Counted from the first letter of the stretch, positions 5,538 through 12,591 are shown. The stretch is DNA of 13,390 nt from an uncultured Eggerthellaceae bacterium (GCA_946626265.1 CAMOUE010000040.1:1-13390), one strand, 5' to 3'. Numbers and translations are program-made. Notes: a model not told the origin generated them from the sequence alone.

Positions 5538-7067
5538 TTACTGGAAAATCCGAATCGTCTTGATGACTTGCAGATATCTGTTGTCTGGCGAGATGTTCTT
5601 CATGGCGCCCACCAGCATGTTCATATCGTCTTGCGTAAGGCTGCGGATGACGTTCGTGCGCAGAATCGTCTCGAGGTCCATGCCGTACGCCTCCTTCTTG
5701 AAGCACTTCCCGATAGCGCGCGTCGACACGATGTGCGGAATTCGACAGTCGTTTGCTGCATCGCGCAACGACCACATGAACTCGAGCAGCTCTTCCGACG
5801 GGTACAACGCTCGTTCGAGCTTGCGGTCGTAATCGAAGAACACCATGTCGAAACGGTCGAGCGTCGCACCATCCAGAACGTTGCGCCCGACATATTGAAG
5901 GTTCGAGCCCTTTCCCCAGGTGTTCGCGGCGGCAACGCAACGGAAGTCGGGGTGACGCCGAATCGTCTCGTGCGGGAAGGCCATGTAGCCGTTGGCCAGC
6001 GCCGAATTGATGACGATGAGCGCCGAAGGGTCGGAGTTGTCGATTTCGTCGAGGAAGAACACGCCGCCGTCCTTGAACGCCTTGTAGAACTCGGTATCGC
6101 GGTACGTGCCGCCCGCATCGATGAAGCCTGTGAGCTTGAACTCGTTGGATGCGTTGTTCGTATAGTACATGGGAAGCCCGAGGCCTTCGGCAACCTGCGA
6201 TACCGCATAGTTCTTGCCCGAGCCAGCTGGGCCGATGAGCATGACGGGCTCGTCGAGCTGTACTTGCGTGAGCACTTGCTCGAACTTCTCGTGATAATAG
6301 GCCACGCCCGTCTGCGCCAACTGCAACTCGCCCAACTTCACGATGTTTACGTGCGGCACCGCATTGATGCCGATGAAATCGTCGAGTATCTGCTTGTAGC
6401 GGCCCGTAAGCTGCGCATCCACCCGGTTCGCAGCCGTCAGGTCATCGATTCGCGCATCGATGAGATCGGCCACCTTGACGGCCACCTCGCTGTCAAGGTT
6501 CGCATCGACGAACGACGCGATACGCTCGCGCGGCGCCTGAGACTCGAAATACTCGTCGAACAGCCGCTCTATCGTCTGACGCAGCGAGTCGTCTGCCGCC
6601 TGTTCCAAGATGCGATTGACCAGCCCGATGATGTCGCGGGCATTGCTGTAGTTCGATTCGATGTCGGCATCGTCGGTCCGCTTGAACGACGGGTCCTTGT
6701 AAGTCGTAAAGGCGCCGTCTGAAAAGTACGTATGTGGCTCAACAGGGAAAACCCGGTTCACAAATCGGGCGAGCACGTACTCGTTGTTCGAGAACGCATA
6801 GGCGCCCGACGCGATGGAGAGCGCCGCCTCGTGCAAAAGGGCCAAATCGTAACCGCCCACCGTGAACATGCCGCCCCCGATTTCGGGATCGCGGCAATTC
6901 GAGGCATACGAATCGTAGACGATCTTGCCGAACAGCGCCTCATCGTCGTCTCCTGCACGCACGACTTTCACCGTGTAATCGAAATTCTTGTTGGCGTCGG
7001 CAAGCGCCTGCTCCAAATCATGTTCCGAAATCTCGGTGCCGACATAGGCGAAGAACGTTTCCTTCAT
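5538..7067 (-). CDS. MoxR-like (AAA_5 type) AAA+ ATPase with GSGKN Walker A
   Basis: A 509-residue cytoplasmic ATPase. Residues 1-270 form an N-terminal part with no motif I recognise. The AAA+ core is C-terminal: Walker A GPAGSGKN at 279-286, NNASNEFKLTGFIDAGGTYR at 304-323, Walker B GGVFFLDEID at 334-343, sensor-1-like AAANT at 379-383, a TLDRFD arginine-finger-type motif at 402-407, and a sensor-2-like STRAIG at 448-453. The layout matches MoxR/NorQ/CbbQ-type remodelling ATPases and similar phage-encoded ATPases. The usual Ser/Thr after the Walker Lys is Asn here; from memory phage relatives also carry GKN, so it need not be inactive. The ATG at 7067 follows a purine-rich AGAGAGAGCAGG stretch. 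It probably forms an operon with the downstream 293-residue protein, its likely partner. The substrate is unknown. Confidence 0.85.
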   Translation of the reverse strand: MKETFFAYVGTEISEHDLEQALADANKNFDYTVKVVRAGDDDEALFGKIVYDSYASNCRDPEIGGGMFTVGGYDLALLHEAALSIASGAYAFSNNEYVLARFVNRVFPVEPHTYFSDGAFTTYKDPSFKRTDDADIESNYSNARDIIGLVNRILEQAADDSLRQTIERLFDEYFESQAPRERIASFVDANLDSEVAVKVADLIDARIDDLTAANRVDAQLTGRYKQILDDFIGINAVPHVNIVKLGELQLAQTGVAYYHEKFEQVLTQVQLDEPVMLIGPAGSGKNYAVSQVAEGLGLPMYYTNNASNEFKLTGFIDAGGTYRDTEFYKAFKDGGVFFLDEIDNSDPSALIVINSALANGYMAFPHETIRRHPDFRCVAAANTWGKGSNLQYVGRNVLDGATLDRFDMVFFDYDRKLERALYPSEELLEFMWSLRDAANDCRIPHIVSTRAIGKCFKKEAYGMDLETILRTNVIRSLTQDDMNMLVGAMKNISPDNRYLQVIKTIRIFQ

Positions 7068-7110
7068 AGCCTGCTCTCTCTACGGTATTTCGCTTGCTAC
7101 GATGCCAGTA

Positions 7111-7138
7111 TTACATGAATGTAACCTAGGTTATATTT
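7111..7138. promoter_or_regulatory. Overlapping palindromes, Crp/Fnr-type box candidate, in the AAA+ / Crp-Fnr divergent region
   Basis: TTACA-TGAA-TGTAA at 7111-7124 is a perfect 14-bp site with the 5-4-5 geometry of Crp/Fnr-family boxes (compare TTGAT-N4-ATCAA for FNR). A second perfect palindrome, TAACCTAGGTTA, overlaps it at 7122-7133, followed by the AT-rich TATATTTTA. The sites lie 44 bp from the AAA+ start and about 90 bp from the Crp/Fnr start, so they could serve either divergent gene. Binding by the adjacent regulator is inferred. A possible -10 (TAAAAT, 7177-7182) for the Crp/Fnr gene lies downstream. Confidence 0.5.
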
Positions 7139-7211
7139 TACAGAGAACGTTAAATGACGCATAAGTGTCTTTGTACTAAAATGATTACACGCATACCCAA
7201 CCGAGAGAACC

Positions 7212-7937
7212 ATGCCGACGATAAGCCAAGACACATTCGACCCGAACAAGCTGGACACTCCCGACTACTTTCCGCATTACGCATACCGGGAGCCGGCCAA
7301 CCTCGAACTCCTCCGCGGGCTCGGCCCGATAATCACCTGCTCGACCGGCCACGTCATCTCCGCCCACGGCAACTCGAATTACTGCTATATGGTTCAGTCG
7401 GGAATCATGGCCGCAACGCTGCAAGGCCTCGACGATTTTTCCCGACAATCCGCCCTATTCCTCGAGGGGAGCCTGTTCCTGGAGCCGAGCGCACTTTCGG
7501 GGTTGCCGTCGAATATCGCCTATCGGGCCGTTCAGCCCTCCACCCTCATGCGAATCAACAGGGACGATTTGCGCGCCGCCATGACGCGCAATCCGGACAT
7601 TTTCGAAACGGTTCTTCGGGCCATCACGATGAAGCTCAACGCAGCCCACGAGCAATTGCGTGAAAGCACGACGCTCGACGTGCGCGCGCGCATATACTTC
7701 ATGCTCCTCGGAATTGCGGAGACCTGCAGCGAGGACGAAGGCGACGGATGGCATACCATAACAATTCGGCTCACCCAGCAGAACATGAGCGACATGCTCG
7801 GCGTCAACCGCGTGACGGTGAACACCGCCCTGCGCGACCTTTACGGCAAGGGAGTCGTTCGTAAACAGGGAAGCCTTTATTCCGTCCACGACGCGAAAGG
7901 CATCCTGCACGCGCGTCGAAACGACGGGCTTCGATAA
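7212..7937 (+). CDS. Crp/Fnr-family transcriptional regulator
   Basis: A 241-residue regulator. Residues about 30-125 form the cyclic-nucleotide-binding-like beta roll (HVISAHGNSNYCYMVQSGIM, then an EGSLFLEPSAL segment). A long dimer helix follows (about 130-160), then a C-terminal winged HTH at about 185-220 with LTQQNMSDMLGVNRVTVNTA and GVVRKQGSLYSV. The canonical N-terminal cysteine cluster of FNR is absent; Cys43, Cys58, Cys60-region and Cys172 do not form that pattern, so an Fe-S cofactor is unlikely and the effector is unknown. Length is normal for the family. The start follows a modest GAGAG site. It is divergent from the AAA+ gene and upstream of an MFS transporter on the same strand; regulators of this type often sit beside transporter and respiratory genes in Eggerthellaceae. 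Confidence 0.88.
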   Translation: MPTISQDTFDPNKLDTPDYFPHYAYREPANLELLRGLGPIITCSTGHVISAHGNSNYCYMVQSGIMAATLQGLDDFSRQSALFLEGSLFLEPSALSGLPSNIAYRAVQPSTLMRINRDDLRAAMTRNPDIFETVLRAITMKLNAAHEQLRESTTLDVRARIYFMLLGIAETCSEDEGDGWHTITIRLTQQNMSDMLGVNRVTVNTALRDLYGKGVVRKQGSLYSVHDAKGILHARRNDGLR

Positions 7938-7965
7938 CGCAAGCTTCGGAAAAAGGAATCACCGA

Positions 7966-8141
7966 CACAAAAGAATCGCCGACACCCAAGCGGTTGTCGG
8001 CGACCATCGAGAAAAGGAGCTCCGCTCTTGGAGTCGCGAAGCCAACTCGAAATACCCGTCTTGCTCTGACATCGACCCGGTCCCTACTCGTTTCGATGAA
8101 AGTTTCGGTATTCGATTGATTGCAGATTACAGAGACGAATT
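7966..8141 (-). ncRNA. Putative structured RNA, copy A (paired with a second copy at 10436-10617)
   Basis: The minus strand matches a second locus in ordered blocks: TGATTGCAGATT (plus strand, 8117-8128), GGGACCG (minus; plus 8078-8084), CAAGACGG (plus 8056-8063) and an 18-base identical block GCTTCGCGACTCCAAGAG (plus 8025-8042), then AGCTCC and GGTCGCCG. The blocks are separated by the same number of bases in both copies (about 32, 14 and 12-13). It ends in a perfect hairpin, 7977-7984 with 7995-8002, followed by ATTCTTTTG, which is terminator-like on the minus strand only. A TGATGG at 8148-8153 sits at the same distance as the matching candidate -10 in copy B. The -35 here (TTCGAA, 8171-8176) is weak. 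No gene follows on this strand except the antisense end of the Crp/Fnr gene, so it seems to be free-standing. I do not recognise it as a known RNA family. Confidence 0.5.
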
Positions 8142-8153
8142 ACCTTGCCATCA

Positions 8154-8503
8154 CACGATTCGAGTTGCATTTCGAAGTTCATCCTCATGTAATTAGGCGT
8201 GTCGGCGCGGCTTCCGCCGCGGATTGCGCCGGCGCGCGATGCGCGCGCCCATCGCCCAGCGAGTGCGCAACCACGGGCGCATCAACCTGGATGTTTCTAT
8301 TATGCCTGTTCATCGCCTCATACTATAGGCATGAGCGGAGAATCTTGCGAAAAATGGCCATCTACTTATGAGAAGGAACCCTATCGCTGCCCCATAATCC
8401 ACGCCATGTTCAAGCGCGCCCCGGCCTGCTGGGGGCAGATCGGCTGGGCGGCGAAGACAACCGCACCGAGAACGCGCGCGCATCCAGAATCGAGGAGGAG
8501 ATC
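8154..8503. promoter_or_regulatory. Upstream region of the first MFS gene; no gene seen
   Basis: This 350-bp stretch between the putative RNA and the MFS start holds no convincing gene. A perfect hairpin GGCGCGC-GATGC-GCGCGCC lies at 8231-8249. CTCAT...ATGAG with a 9-base centre (8317-8335) overlaps TACTAT (8321-8326), a possible -10 for the MFS gene; no good -35 accompanies it. The symmetric CTCAT/ATGAG site could be an operator. A long leader of about 170 bases would precede the MFS start. Confidence 0.3.
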
Positions 8504-9814
8504 ATGGATGAAGCCAATGGCGCCCTGAGCGTCGACGAAAAACGAATGGGCGAGAAGGCGCCCGCACTATCATGGGTAATGCTGCTCGTGACGTACCTTG
8601 CGAGCATCTGCGCGCCCCTTACCCAGTTCAAGATTCCGCCGCTGTCGAACTGGCTGTTCGCGAACTTCGCCCCCGTCGGCCTCGACGGCGCAACGTTCGG
8701 CTTGCTCATGAGCGCAATGGCCATTATCGGCGTCATCTTGGCATTCCCCGCGGCGTTTATCGCGCGCCGCATCGGCCTGAAGAACACCGTGTTAGTGTCG
8801 CTCGCCTGCCTCGCCGTCGGATCGGCGATTTCGGCCCTGGCCGGCGACATCCCCATGCTCATGGTGAGCCGCCTCATCGAGGGCGTCGGCATCGGACTGA
8901 TCGGCGTCGCCGCGCCGACGTGCGTTTCCGTCTGGTTCCCGCCCAAGCAGCGCGGTTTGGCACTTGGCCTGTGGGCTACCTGGGTGCCGCTCGGCTGCGT
9001 GCTCATGTTCAACATTGCCGCCCCCATGGCCGGCGGCAACCCCGGCATTGCGCCGCAGGGTTACTTGACCGTGTTCTGGTTCTGCGCCATTTTCAGCGCC
9101 GTCATGTTCATCGTGTTCGCGCTCGTGTTCCGCATGCCTCGCGGCGAGCGTGGCGACATGGGCGTCGAGGGGACGTTCAAGGACAGCCTGCCCTACCTCA
9201 AGAACAAGTACATCTGGTACCTGGGCATCGTGTTCTTCGCGCTGTGCCTGTCGACTTTGGCCGTCGTCAACACGTTCTACCAGAACTGGCTGACCGTCCC
9301 CGTCGAGGGCGGCGGCATGGGCTTCGACGACCATCTGGCCGGAATGATCACCTCGCTCATGATGGGCTCGTCACTCATCTTCGCGCCGCTGTCCGGCGCG
9401 CTTTCCGATAAGCTCAAGCCCAATTCCAAGCGCTGGATCGCCGTGGGCGCCGGCGTCGCCCTGCTCGTCGCGGTTGCGTTCGGCTTCGTCGGAGGCGACA
9501 TCGCCTTCCCGTGCATGGTCGTGTTCATCATCCTGCAAGGCGTCGCAGGCGCCGCCGTCGCCGGCGGTTGCCGCCCGATGGCCCCGATGATCATGGGCGG
9601 CTCCGCCATGGGCGCCACCATGGGCATGGCGGTCCTGCAGTTCTGCCAGAACTTCGGCCAAGCGGTTGGCTCCCCGCTGTTCGGCGCCGTGCTCGACTCG
9701 ATGCATGGCAACTGGTTCATGGCTTCCTGCGCGGTCCAGGTCCCGATTCTCGTCATCGGCATCGTGTTCGCGTTCCTGGTAAAGCCCTTCCCCGTCGACA
9801 AGGCAGAGAAGTAA
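8504..9814 (+). CDS. MFS transporter, first of two related copies
   Basis: A 436-residue inner-membrane protein with about 12 hydrophobic segments and typical major-facilitator loops: ARRIGLKNT after the second segment (motif A position), SRLIEGVGIGLIGVAAPT in the fourth, and WFPPKQRGLALGLWATWVPLG in the fifth. It is a clear paralog of the transporter at 10783-12138, sharing FPAAFI-R-GLKNT, GVAAPT, WFP-K-RG--LGLW--WVPL and a C-terminal MA-TMGMAVLQF. The start is the ATG after a strong GGAGGAG. The substrate cannot be read from the sequence; in Eggerthellaceae such transporters accompany oxidoreductases and are thought to move their small organic substrates or products. It follows the Crp/Fnr gene with about 570 bp between. 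Confidence 0.9.
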   Translation: MDEANGALSVDEKRMGEKAPALSWVMLLVTYLASICAPLTQFKIPPLSNWLFANFAPVGLDGATFGLLMSAMAIIGVILAFPAAFIARRIGLKNTVLVSLACLAVGSAISALAGDIPMLMVSRLIEGVGIGLIGVAAPTCVSVWFPPKQRGLALGLWATWVPLGCVLMFNIAAPMAGGNPGIAPQGYLTVFWFCAIFSAVMFIVFALVFRMPRGERGDMGVEGTFKDSLPYLKNKYIWYLGIVFFALCLSTLAVVNTFYQNWLTVPVEGGGMGFDDHLAGMITSLMMGSSLIFAPLSGALSDKLKPNSKRWIAVGAGVALLVAVAFGFVGGDIAFPCMVVFIILQGVAGAAVAGGCRPMAPMIMGGSAMGATMGMAVLQFCQNFGQAVGSPLFGAVLDSMHGNWFMASCAVQVPILVIGIVFAFLVKPFPVDKAEK

Positions 9815-9884
9815 TCGCGATTCGAGAACGAGCGCAGCCTGTATGCGGCGGTGCTTGACCGAAAATCCCGAGAGCTCAATCGCC

Positions 9885-9925
9885 GCCCCCCAGATTCCCG
9901 AGCAGCAGGAATCTGGGGGGCTTTC
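9885..9925 (+). terminator. Intrinsic-type terminator after the first MFS gene
   Basis: A perfect 14-bp stem GCCCCCCAGATTCC (9885-9898) with GGAATCTGGGGGGC (9908-9921) encloses a 9-base loop and is followed by TTT. It lies 70 bp after the MFS stop. The T-run is short, but the stem is strong. Confidence 0.75.
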
Positions 9926-10130
9926 CATATGCACGGCGAAACCAAACGCCTGGCACGAGCATGGAGAAACGCGTCTCATGACGCACATGGACCGCTTGCC
10001 AGTACCGTGATCAGATTTACGCGCCGTGCGCTTCACGCGTCGTCAGCAATTCTTGCTTACCAGCCTTTTCGAAAACGAGCTGCGATTGTAAGCCCTGCCG
10101 ACATTCGGCCCGACGCCCTGATTTGATCCT

Positions 10131-10205
10131 AACCTGGAGTTAACCTGGACTGAATTTTGACTGAACTTGGACTAAATTTGGACTGAACTTGAATCTAACC
10201 TGGCC
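10131..10205. repeat. 11-bp-period tandem repeat array
   Basis: Six full units and a partial seventh run head to tail at exactly 11-bp spacing from 10131: AACCTGGAGTT, AACCTGGACTG, AATTTTGACTG, AACTTGGACTA, AATTTGGACTG, AACTTGAATCT, AACCTGG. A degenerate unit may precede it. The consensus is AA(C/T)(C/T)TGGACTG. Eleven-base direct repeats are the known binding pattern of OmpR/PhoB-type response regulators, such as the Pho box, so a cooperative regulator site is plausible. The array lies in the gene-free region between two convergent MFS genes, with no obvious promoter to control. Confidence 0.75.
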
Positions 10206-10220
10206 AATTCCTGCCGAGCA

Positions 10221-10314
10221 AAATTTAGTGTCCTTATTTTTTGACGCATTTTTCACGACCTGGTTATTCAGGATGTTTAGTCATTGTTTTTAATGAAATA
10301 AGGACACTAAATTT
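10221..10314. repeat. 94-bp AT-rich element with 19-bp perfect terminal inverted repeats
   Basis: AAATTTAGTGTCCTTATTT (10221-10239) and AAATAAGGACACTAAATTT (10296-10314) are exact reverse complements enclosing 56 bases that are AT-rich, unlike the surrounding GC-rich DNA. There is no ORF inside. The form suits a MITE-like or other small palindromic mobile element, or a large DNA/RNA hairpin. No clear target-site duplication was seen at its borders. Confidence 0.75.
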
Positions 10315-10435
10315 CACGGATGCAGATTTCGGAGGGCCCGCGGTTAGAAGCACGGGCCAGGTATTCCGAGCGGACGCGCGTTTTGAAACTTAACCCCAAT
10401 CAACACGGAAAAGCGCCAAGCCGACTAGCGGTTTA

Positions 10436-10617
10436 GCAAAAAGAAAGCCGCCGGCAACCACCCCCTGTGGCTACCGGCGACCTACCGAGTGAGGAGCTTC
10501 ACTCTTGGAGTCGCGAAGCACTAAATCGAATCCGTCTTGTTCACGCGCCCCGACGGTCCCCGCGCGACCGGACGCCCTGTTCGGTCTGCGAATGATTGCA
10601 GATTGCCCTCCTCCAAA
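10436..10617 (-). ncRNA. Putative structured RNA, copy B
   Basis: This copy aligns with the one at 7966-8141 nearly without gaps: TGATTGCAGATT (plus 10593-10604), CGGTCCC (10554-10560), CCGTCTTG (10532-10539) and the identical CTCTTGGAGTCGCGAAGC (10502-10519) occur in the same order and spacing. On the minus strand it ends in a GC-rich hairpin (10449-10454 with 10474-10479, plus an inner CCA/TGG) followed by TTTCTTTTT, a good terminator. A stem GCUUC/GAAGC (GCUUC/GGAGC in copy A, a compatible U-A to U-G change) encloses a conserved 14-base loop. The MFS gene upstream on the same strand has its own terminator, so this looks like an independent transcript of about 180 nt. The family is not recognised. 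Confidence 0.55.
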
Positions 10618-10623
10618 TGCAAA

Positions 10624-10652
10624 CCATCAGGTAAAGCGCGCTGATAAGTCAA
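10624..10652 (-). promoter_or_regulatory. Candidate promoter of RNA copy B
   Basis: On the minus strand TTGACT (10647-10652) and TGATGG (10624-10629) are separated by exactly 17 bases. The -35 matches TTGACA at 5 of 6; the -10 is weaker. The TGATGG lies 19 bases before the first conserved RNA block, exactly as in copy A, which supports a real promoter element. Confidence 0.45.
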
Positions 10653-10686
10653 CTCACCCCAAAATGACCACGAGCGTCTGTTCCTG

Positions 10687-10720
10687 CAAAGAAAGAGCGG
10701 CGCCCCTTCAGGGACGCCGC
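10687..10720 (-). terminator. Intrinsic terminator of the second MFS gene / oxidoreductase operon
   Basis: On the minus strand GCGGCGTCCC, a TGAA loop and GGGGCGCCGC form a stem with one mismatch (plus 10697-10720), followed by TCTTTCTTTG. It lies about 65 bp after the MFS stop and ends the minus-strand operon. Confidence 0.8.
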
Positions 10721-10734
10721 TGCGATTGAAGCGC

Positions 10735-10773
10735 GCTGCCGGGCACGCTGCCGGGCACGCTGCCGGGCACGCT
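10735..10773. repeat. 12-bp tandem repeat, three copies, just after the MFS stop
   Basis: GCTGCCGGGCAC occurs three times in a row (10735-10770), followed by GCT. It lies between the stop of the second MFS gene (10783-10785) and its terminator. It is probably a slippage product and a likely site of length variation between strains. Confidence 0.85.
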
Positions 10774-10782
10774 ATTTCAGGC

Positions 10783-12138
10783 CTACTTTTGCTCGGCACG
10801 AACCTTCTGGTACTCGGAGTCCTTGCCCGGGTGGATCAGGAACGCGCAAATGAGCATGACGACCGACAGCGGGACGATGGTCTGCAGGCAAGCATCCCAG
10901 TACGGGACGCCGGCGTCGATCAGGCCACCGTAAATCGGGCTGAAGCAGTTGCCCACGCACTGGGCGAACTGGAGCACGGCCATGCCCATGGTCGCGGCCA
11001 TGGCGCTCTGGTGCATGATGGCCGGAGCGAGCGGGCGCAGGCCGCCGCCGCCGAGGCCGGCGCAGATGCCCATGAGGACGATGCCGACCCAGCACAGGGG
11101 CACCGACTCGGTCTGGAACATCAGGTAGAAGCAGAACAGGTAGATGACCGCCACCGAAATCGGCACGATGCGCTTCAGGTGGTGCGGCAGCGCAGCGCAG
11201 ATCGCGCCGCCGGCGGGGTTGGACACGATGCCGATAGTGGTGACGACTGCCAAGCCGATACCCGCGGTTGCGGCATCCCAGCCGAATCCCGGAGGAGTGG
11301 CATCGGGCGCGGTCTGCAGGAAGTTCGGCAGGTAGGTGTTCACGATACCGGTCTGGCCGGCGATGAACACGAAGAACACGATGCCGAGCAGCCAGATGTT
11401 CTTGTTCTTGAGCAGCGCGATGCACTCGGAAACGCCACCCTCGACGCCGTAGTCAGCCTCACGCGTATCGGGCATCTTGCAGAGCGCCATGAACAGCACG
11501 AGTGCAACAACCGCGAAAATGACCACGAACATGAAGACGCCCTGCCAGCCGTACACCGGCGCAATCGCCGGGCACACAAGCGAGTCGAGCGTGATCGAAA
11601 GCGGCACCCAGCAGCACCACAGGCCCAGCATGACGCCGCGGGTCTTTTCGGGGAACCACAGCGTGATGATGGTCGGGGCCGCGACGCCGGTCAAGGCGAT
11701 GCCGAGACCCTCGATGAAGCGGCCCACGTAGAGAGCCGGAATGTTCGTGCCGGCGACGAGCGGGATGATGCCACCGATGATGACGCCGAGCGTGGCGACG
11801 AGAATCGTGTTCTTCAGGCCGAGCTTACGGCAGATGAACGCTGCCGGGAACGCGAGCACGATGCCGATGAGCGACACGACCGTCATCAGCATGCCGAAGC
11901 CCGCAGCGTCCATCATGAAGCCGCCCTCGGGGCTCACGCCGGGAACGTAGATGAACCACAGCGGGATGGAAACGAGCTTGAACTGGCCGAGCGGCGCAGC
12001 GAAGCTCACGAGAAACGTGACAATCCAGACGACCCAGGCGTAACGCGGTGTCTTGCCGTCAGACTTGGTAATATATGACGAAGCGGTCGGCGTGAGCGGA
12101 CCGTTCACCGTCATAGGTTCTTGGGTTTTCCCCTCCAT
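10783..12138 (-). CDS. MFS transporter, second copy, last gene of the oxidoreductase operon
   Basis: A 451-residue inner-membrane protein with about 12 hydrophobic segments. Its N-terminal cytoplasmic tail of about 30 residues is longer than in the paralog at 8504-9814. Shared motifs include FPAAFICRKLGLKNT, GRFIEGLGIALTGVAAPT, WFPEKTRGVMLGLWCCWVPL and MAATMGMAVLQFAQCVGN. The start is the ATG at 12138 with AGAGG 6 bases upstream. An internal in-frame ATG eight codons later (MTVNG) is less well placed. It follows the cysteine-containing 118-residue gene by 77 bp on the same strand and is probably co-transcribed with the oxidoreductase genes, so it likely imports the substrate or exports the product of that enzyme. 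The substrate is unknown. Confidence 0.9.
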   Translation of the reverse strand: MEGKTQEPMTVNGPLTPTASSYITKSDGKTPRYAWVVWIVTFLVSFAAPLGQFKLVSIPLWFIYVPGVSPEGGFMMDAAGFGMLMTVVSLIGIVLAFPAAFICRKLGLKNTILVATLGVIIGGIIPLVAGTNIPALYVGRFIEGLGIALTGVAAPTIITLWFPEKTRGVMLGLWCCWVPLSITLDSLVCPAIAPVYGWQGVFMFVVIFAVVALVLFMALCKMPDTREADYGVEGGVSECIALLKNKNIWLLGIVFFVFIAGQTGIVNTYLPNFLQTAPDATPPGFGWDAATAGIGLAVVTTIGIVSNPAGGAICAALPHHLKRIVPISVAVIYLFCFYLMFQTESVPLCWVGIVLMGICAGLGGGGLRPLAPAIMHQSAMAATMGMAVLQFAQCVGNCFSPIYGGLIDAGVPYWDACLQTIVPLSVVMLICAFLIHPGKDSEYQKVRAEQK

Positions 12139-12215
12139 TTTGCACCTCTATCTTTTACACGTAGTTACAGATATGGGCTCGGCGACGTCGACGACGAAGC
12201 GCCGACGCGACCGTT

Positions 12216-12572
12216 TTATTCCGCAACGGGAACTTGGCGAATGCTCCATTTCATGGGATCGCACGGAGGCGTGCCCTGACCGCAGCCGCAACGGGCGCGA
12301 GGACCGACGACCTTGTCCCAGTAGTTCTTGTCGGTCTGGTAGACCCACTGGATCTCGTCGAGCGTGCCGGCGATGGTGTGCCACCACTCCATGCTGGGAC
12401 CATAGCCGGAGAAGCGTCCGTCGGTTGCGGGCTGGCCGCAAACCGTGCAGTAGATCTCGACTGCGCCCTCTCCCTCGGGCCTCGGGCCAATGGAGTTGCG
12501 CGGCGCTACGGCCTCGTCCACGGGAATCGACTCGCCAACCTCTACGGGCTTGATATCTTCTTTCGTAATCAT
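12216..12572 (-). CDS. Small cysteine-containing protein of unknown function in an oxidoreductase operon
   Basis: A 118-residue soluble protein with no signal peptide. It has five cysteines: CTVC at 42-45, and CGCG then PPC at 95, 97 and 104. These could bind zinc or an Fe-S cluster. The middle is rich in aromatic residues (MEWWHTIAGTLDEIQWVYQT). The start is the ATG at 12572 with GAGG 7 bases upstream; the frame is open further upstream to 12683 but would overlap the zinc-ribbon gene and lacks a site. It lies 19 bp after the zinc-ribbon gene and 77 bp before the MFS gene. Its position suggests an accessory or electron-transfer role for the oxidoreductase, but the family is not recognised. 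Confidence 0.75.
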   Translation of the reverse strand: MITKEDIKPVEVGESIPVDEAVAPRNSIGPRPEGEGAVEIYCTVCGQPATDGRFSGYGPSMEWWHTIAGTLDEIQWVYQTDKNYWDKVVGPRARCGCGQGTPPCDPMKWSIRQVPVAE

Positions 12573-12591
12573 CGCTTTTCCTCGAATCACG

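Noticed and set aside
5319..6722. Long plus-strand frame of 467 codons opposite the AAA+ gene
   Set aside because: No family motifs; the minus strand carries intact AAA+ motifs across the same bases.
7938..8010. Plus-strand terminator for the Crp/Fnr gene at the 7977-8002 hairpin
   Set aside because: The T-run is on the minus-strand side only; on the plus strand the hairpin is followed by ACCATCGAG, so it fits better as the end of the minus-strand RNA.
8120..8371. Small plus-strand frame of 83 codons upstream of the first MFS gene
   Set aside because: No ribosome-binding site or motif, and it runs over the putative RNA promoter and hairpins.
10131..10205. CRISPR array
   Set aside because: Units are 11 bp and contiguous with no spacers, and there are no cas genes.
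10726..12078. Long plus-strand frame of 450 codons opposite the second MFS gene
   Set aside because: Its composition (Asp, His, Arg, Glu-rich) is typical of an antisense shadow of a membrane protein; the minus-strand MFS gene has clear motifs and start.
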